A stretch of 64,000 nt of DNA from Phycisphaera sp. (GTDB lineage: Bacteria; Planctomycetota; Phycisphaerae; Phycisphaerales; Zrk34), in contig WGMA01000045.1 in the NCBI GenBank assembly GCA_016125285.1, forward strand, positions 25,729-89,728, written 5' to 3'. Below, piece by piece: positions 63,036 through 64,000 of the stretch. The position numbers and the translations under genes are program-made. The first letter of the stretch is position 1. Each line of letters starts with the position of its first letter. The notes under the pieces were generated by a model that saw nothing but the letters and a program-made list of their open reading frames with translations, did not search any database and had not been told where the DNA came from.

Positions 63036-63424
63036 TTAGACCCGTTTCCCCGGCCATGGCGTTTCCCGTGCTCAACGCGGGATTCGCCTTGTTTTTTAGG
63101 GGTATTGTGACGTGGCCGGTTTTCGGTCTGCTCGTCGTCGCGCGGGGATTCTGCACCTTGCTGCGCTTGATCCGCACCCCGGCCGACCGCTTTGGCGTGG
63201 TGTTCGTCGTGGACTTGCAGGTAGTGGGCGGCAGCGATTTTGACGTCGTGCCCGATCCAGCGGGCGACTACGTGTATCGGGTGGTCTGACGCTAGGTCAG
63301 TCTCGCAGGATGCTCGCAGGGAGTGGAACACACAACGCCACGGGGTCAGCCCGGCGTCCTGAATGGCGTCTGTGACCCGCTTGCGAAGGAAGCCATCCGA
63401 TACCGGCTGTGATCCAATAGCCTG
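62981..63424 (-). pseudogene. C-terminal remnant of a tyrosine integrase, ending in the tRNA gene
   Basis: After an in-frame stop at 63425-63427 the frame reads the end of a planctomycete integrase: KRVTDAIQDAGLTPW, then the HxLR-type box FHSLRASCETDLASDHPIHV, RWIGHDVKIAAAHYLQ with the His and the nucleophile Tyr. The N-terminal and core parts are absent upstream. The tail continues as low-complexity sequence and stops inside the tRNA (about residue QAL at 62984). A short internal GTG start cannot give a working enzyme. It looks like what is left of an element integrated at the tRNA. Confidence 0.7.
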
Positions 63425-63678
63425 TCAATCCATTCAGTGGGAGCAAGGATCGTGGGATGGGTCTTGTTCGCTCTGATAATCTTCCGAGTGTCCCGTAGGT
63501 GAGGCGAAAGCTCACGCTTGGAGACCGCACGCATGGCGTGATGTCCGTTCCGGCGGATTCTCTTAGAGTGCATCAGGCAGTATTGTTCGCTGGGCTGGCG
63601 GTTGCGGTCGCATCCTGGGGCAGAGCAGTATTTCTGTCGGTTGTTGAACCGATGGAACCTTTGGGAGTCTGAGAGCAT
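63346..63678 (-). CDS. small zinc-finger protein, phage or mobile-element type
   Basis: 110 residues. The N-terminal third has a C-x4-C and C-x2-H pattern (YCSAPGCDRNRQPSEQYCLMH) followed by KRIRRNGHH, as seen in small zinc-binding proteins of phages and their HNH-type relatives. The rest is basic with no known motif. Its 3' part overlaps the integrase remnant in another frame, and no good ribosome-binding site precedes it, so it may itself be a remnant. Confidence 0.4.
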   Translation of the reverse strand: MLSDSQRFHRFNNRQKYCSAPGCDRNRQPSEQYCLMHSKRIRRNGHHAMRAVSKRELSPHLRDTRKIIRANKTHPTILAPTEWIDRLLDHSRYRMASFASGSQTPFRTPG

Positions 63679-63875
63679 ACCTATAGGTCGACCATCAACA
63701 TCTGCGGGCGTAGCAGCGGCATGGGCCTTCTCCTTTCTGTGGAATGATTGTCAGCAACTTCTGCGAGTTGGTGTGCGCCTTCAAGATTCATGTATGTGGG
63801 TAGTCACCCCATGACAGAGCGACGCACGCAAAGTTCATAGTGATGTCATGTCGGGAAGACCTAGAGCATCTTGCA

Positions 63876-64000
63876 TCAATCAGTTTCATATCCACATGAC
63901 CGCATGTAGTTGGCGCACTCGGTCGGATCGACCGTTTGCAGCACCTCGACCAACGCCTGGCCGATCGCGTCGAATGCCCGGGCGGCGACCCGACGCAGCC
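63876..64000 (-). mobile_element. C-terminal end of an IS630-type transposase gene (runs off window)
   Basis: The last 41 codons on the minus strand read LRRVAARAFDAIGQALVEVL, then TVDPTECANYMRSCGYETD and stop. This matches the C-terminus common to planctomycete IS630-family transposases (DAIGxAL, then ECANYxxxCGY). The catalytic part would lie beyond the window, so whether the copy is intact cannot be seen. Confidence 0.65.

Noticed and set aside
63056..63289. 77-codon plus-strand frame with hydrophobic start after the tRNA
   Set aside because: It is antisense to the integrase remnant and its tail, and shows no family match.

Overview
The window is GC-rich chromosomal DNA from a planctomycete, most likely class Phycisphaerae. 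No single gene proves this. The support is the combination of: three adjacent exported proteins with an N-terminal LEPR-XLL-type motif; three formylglycine sulfatases; a planctomycete-type cytochrome behind a DUF2231-like membrane domain; a prepilin-like protein ending in an H-X9-D(G) motif; three ECF sigma factors; and an IS630-type transposase end. The high GC content gives long antisense open frames almost everywhere; these were left out.

Layout. 1-4801 is a leftward set: diadenylate cyclase CdaA, its YbbR-type partner CdaR, ProA, and a VKOR/thioredoxin fusion that runs off the window. 4872-9431 is a rightward set with both subunits of an archaeal-type DNA topoisomerase VI, then a Xer-type recombinase. 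9597-12632 holds an SDR oxidoreductase, a membrane/cytochrome c protein and an ECF sigma/anti-sigma pair. 12724-22376 is a sulfatase locus: one sulfatase, then ECF sigma, FecR-like protein, pseudopilin, two more sulfatases and a GT-C-type membrane protein. 22325-24188 (leftward) is a zinc-uptake pair, ZnuC and ZnuA, with no permease, preceded by a palindromic candidate operator.

24277-50931 holds three giant or large exported proteins: a 5820-residue RHS/YD-repeat protein, a 2127-residue Ig-repeat/solenoid protein and a divergent metalloprotease. They share the export motif, and pairs of them share dockerin-like and cohesin-like modules. 50949-55287 is a compact cluster with a protein of unknown family, a divergent phospholipase C/acid phosphatase-type phosphoesterase, a translationally coupled small membrane protein, and a bacterial homologue of eukaryotic DNase II. 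None of its enzymes has a visible signal peptide. 55826-62544 holds an ECF sigma factor facing an operon of a kinase-cyclase-ATPase-TPR signalling protein and a GMC oxidoreductase. 62962 to the end is a tRNA-Val gene with an integrase remnant running into it, a zinc-finger ORF and an IS630 transposase end, which together look like a used integration site.

Most worth following up: the ZnuA homologue whose second zinc-ligand segment has moved to the N-terminus; the RHS protein with ten paired beta-sandwich repeats inserted into its YD array; the leaderless DNase II/phosphoesterase cluster; topoisomerase VI next to a Xer recombinase; the CdaA with DMG in place of DGA; and the tRNA-Val with C at position 33. 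All family assignments are from reading translated sequence; no database search was run.
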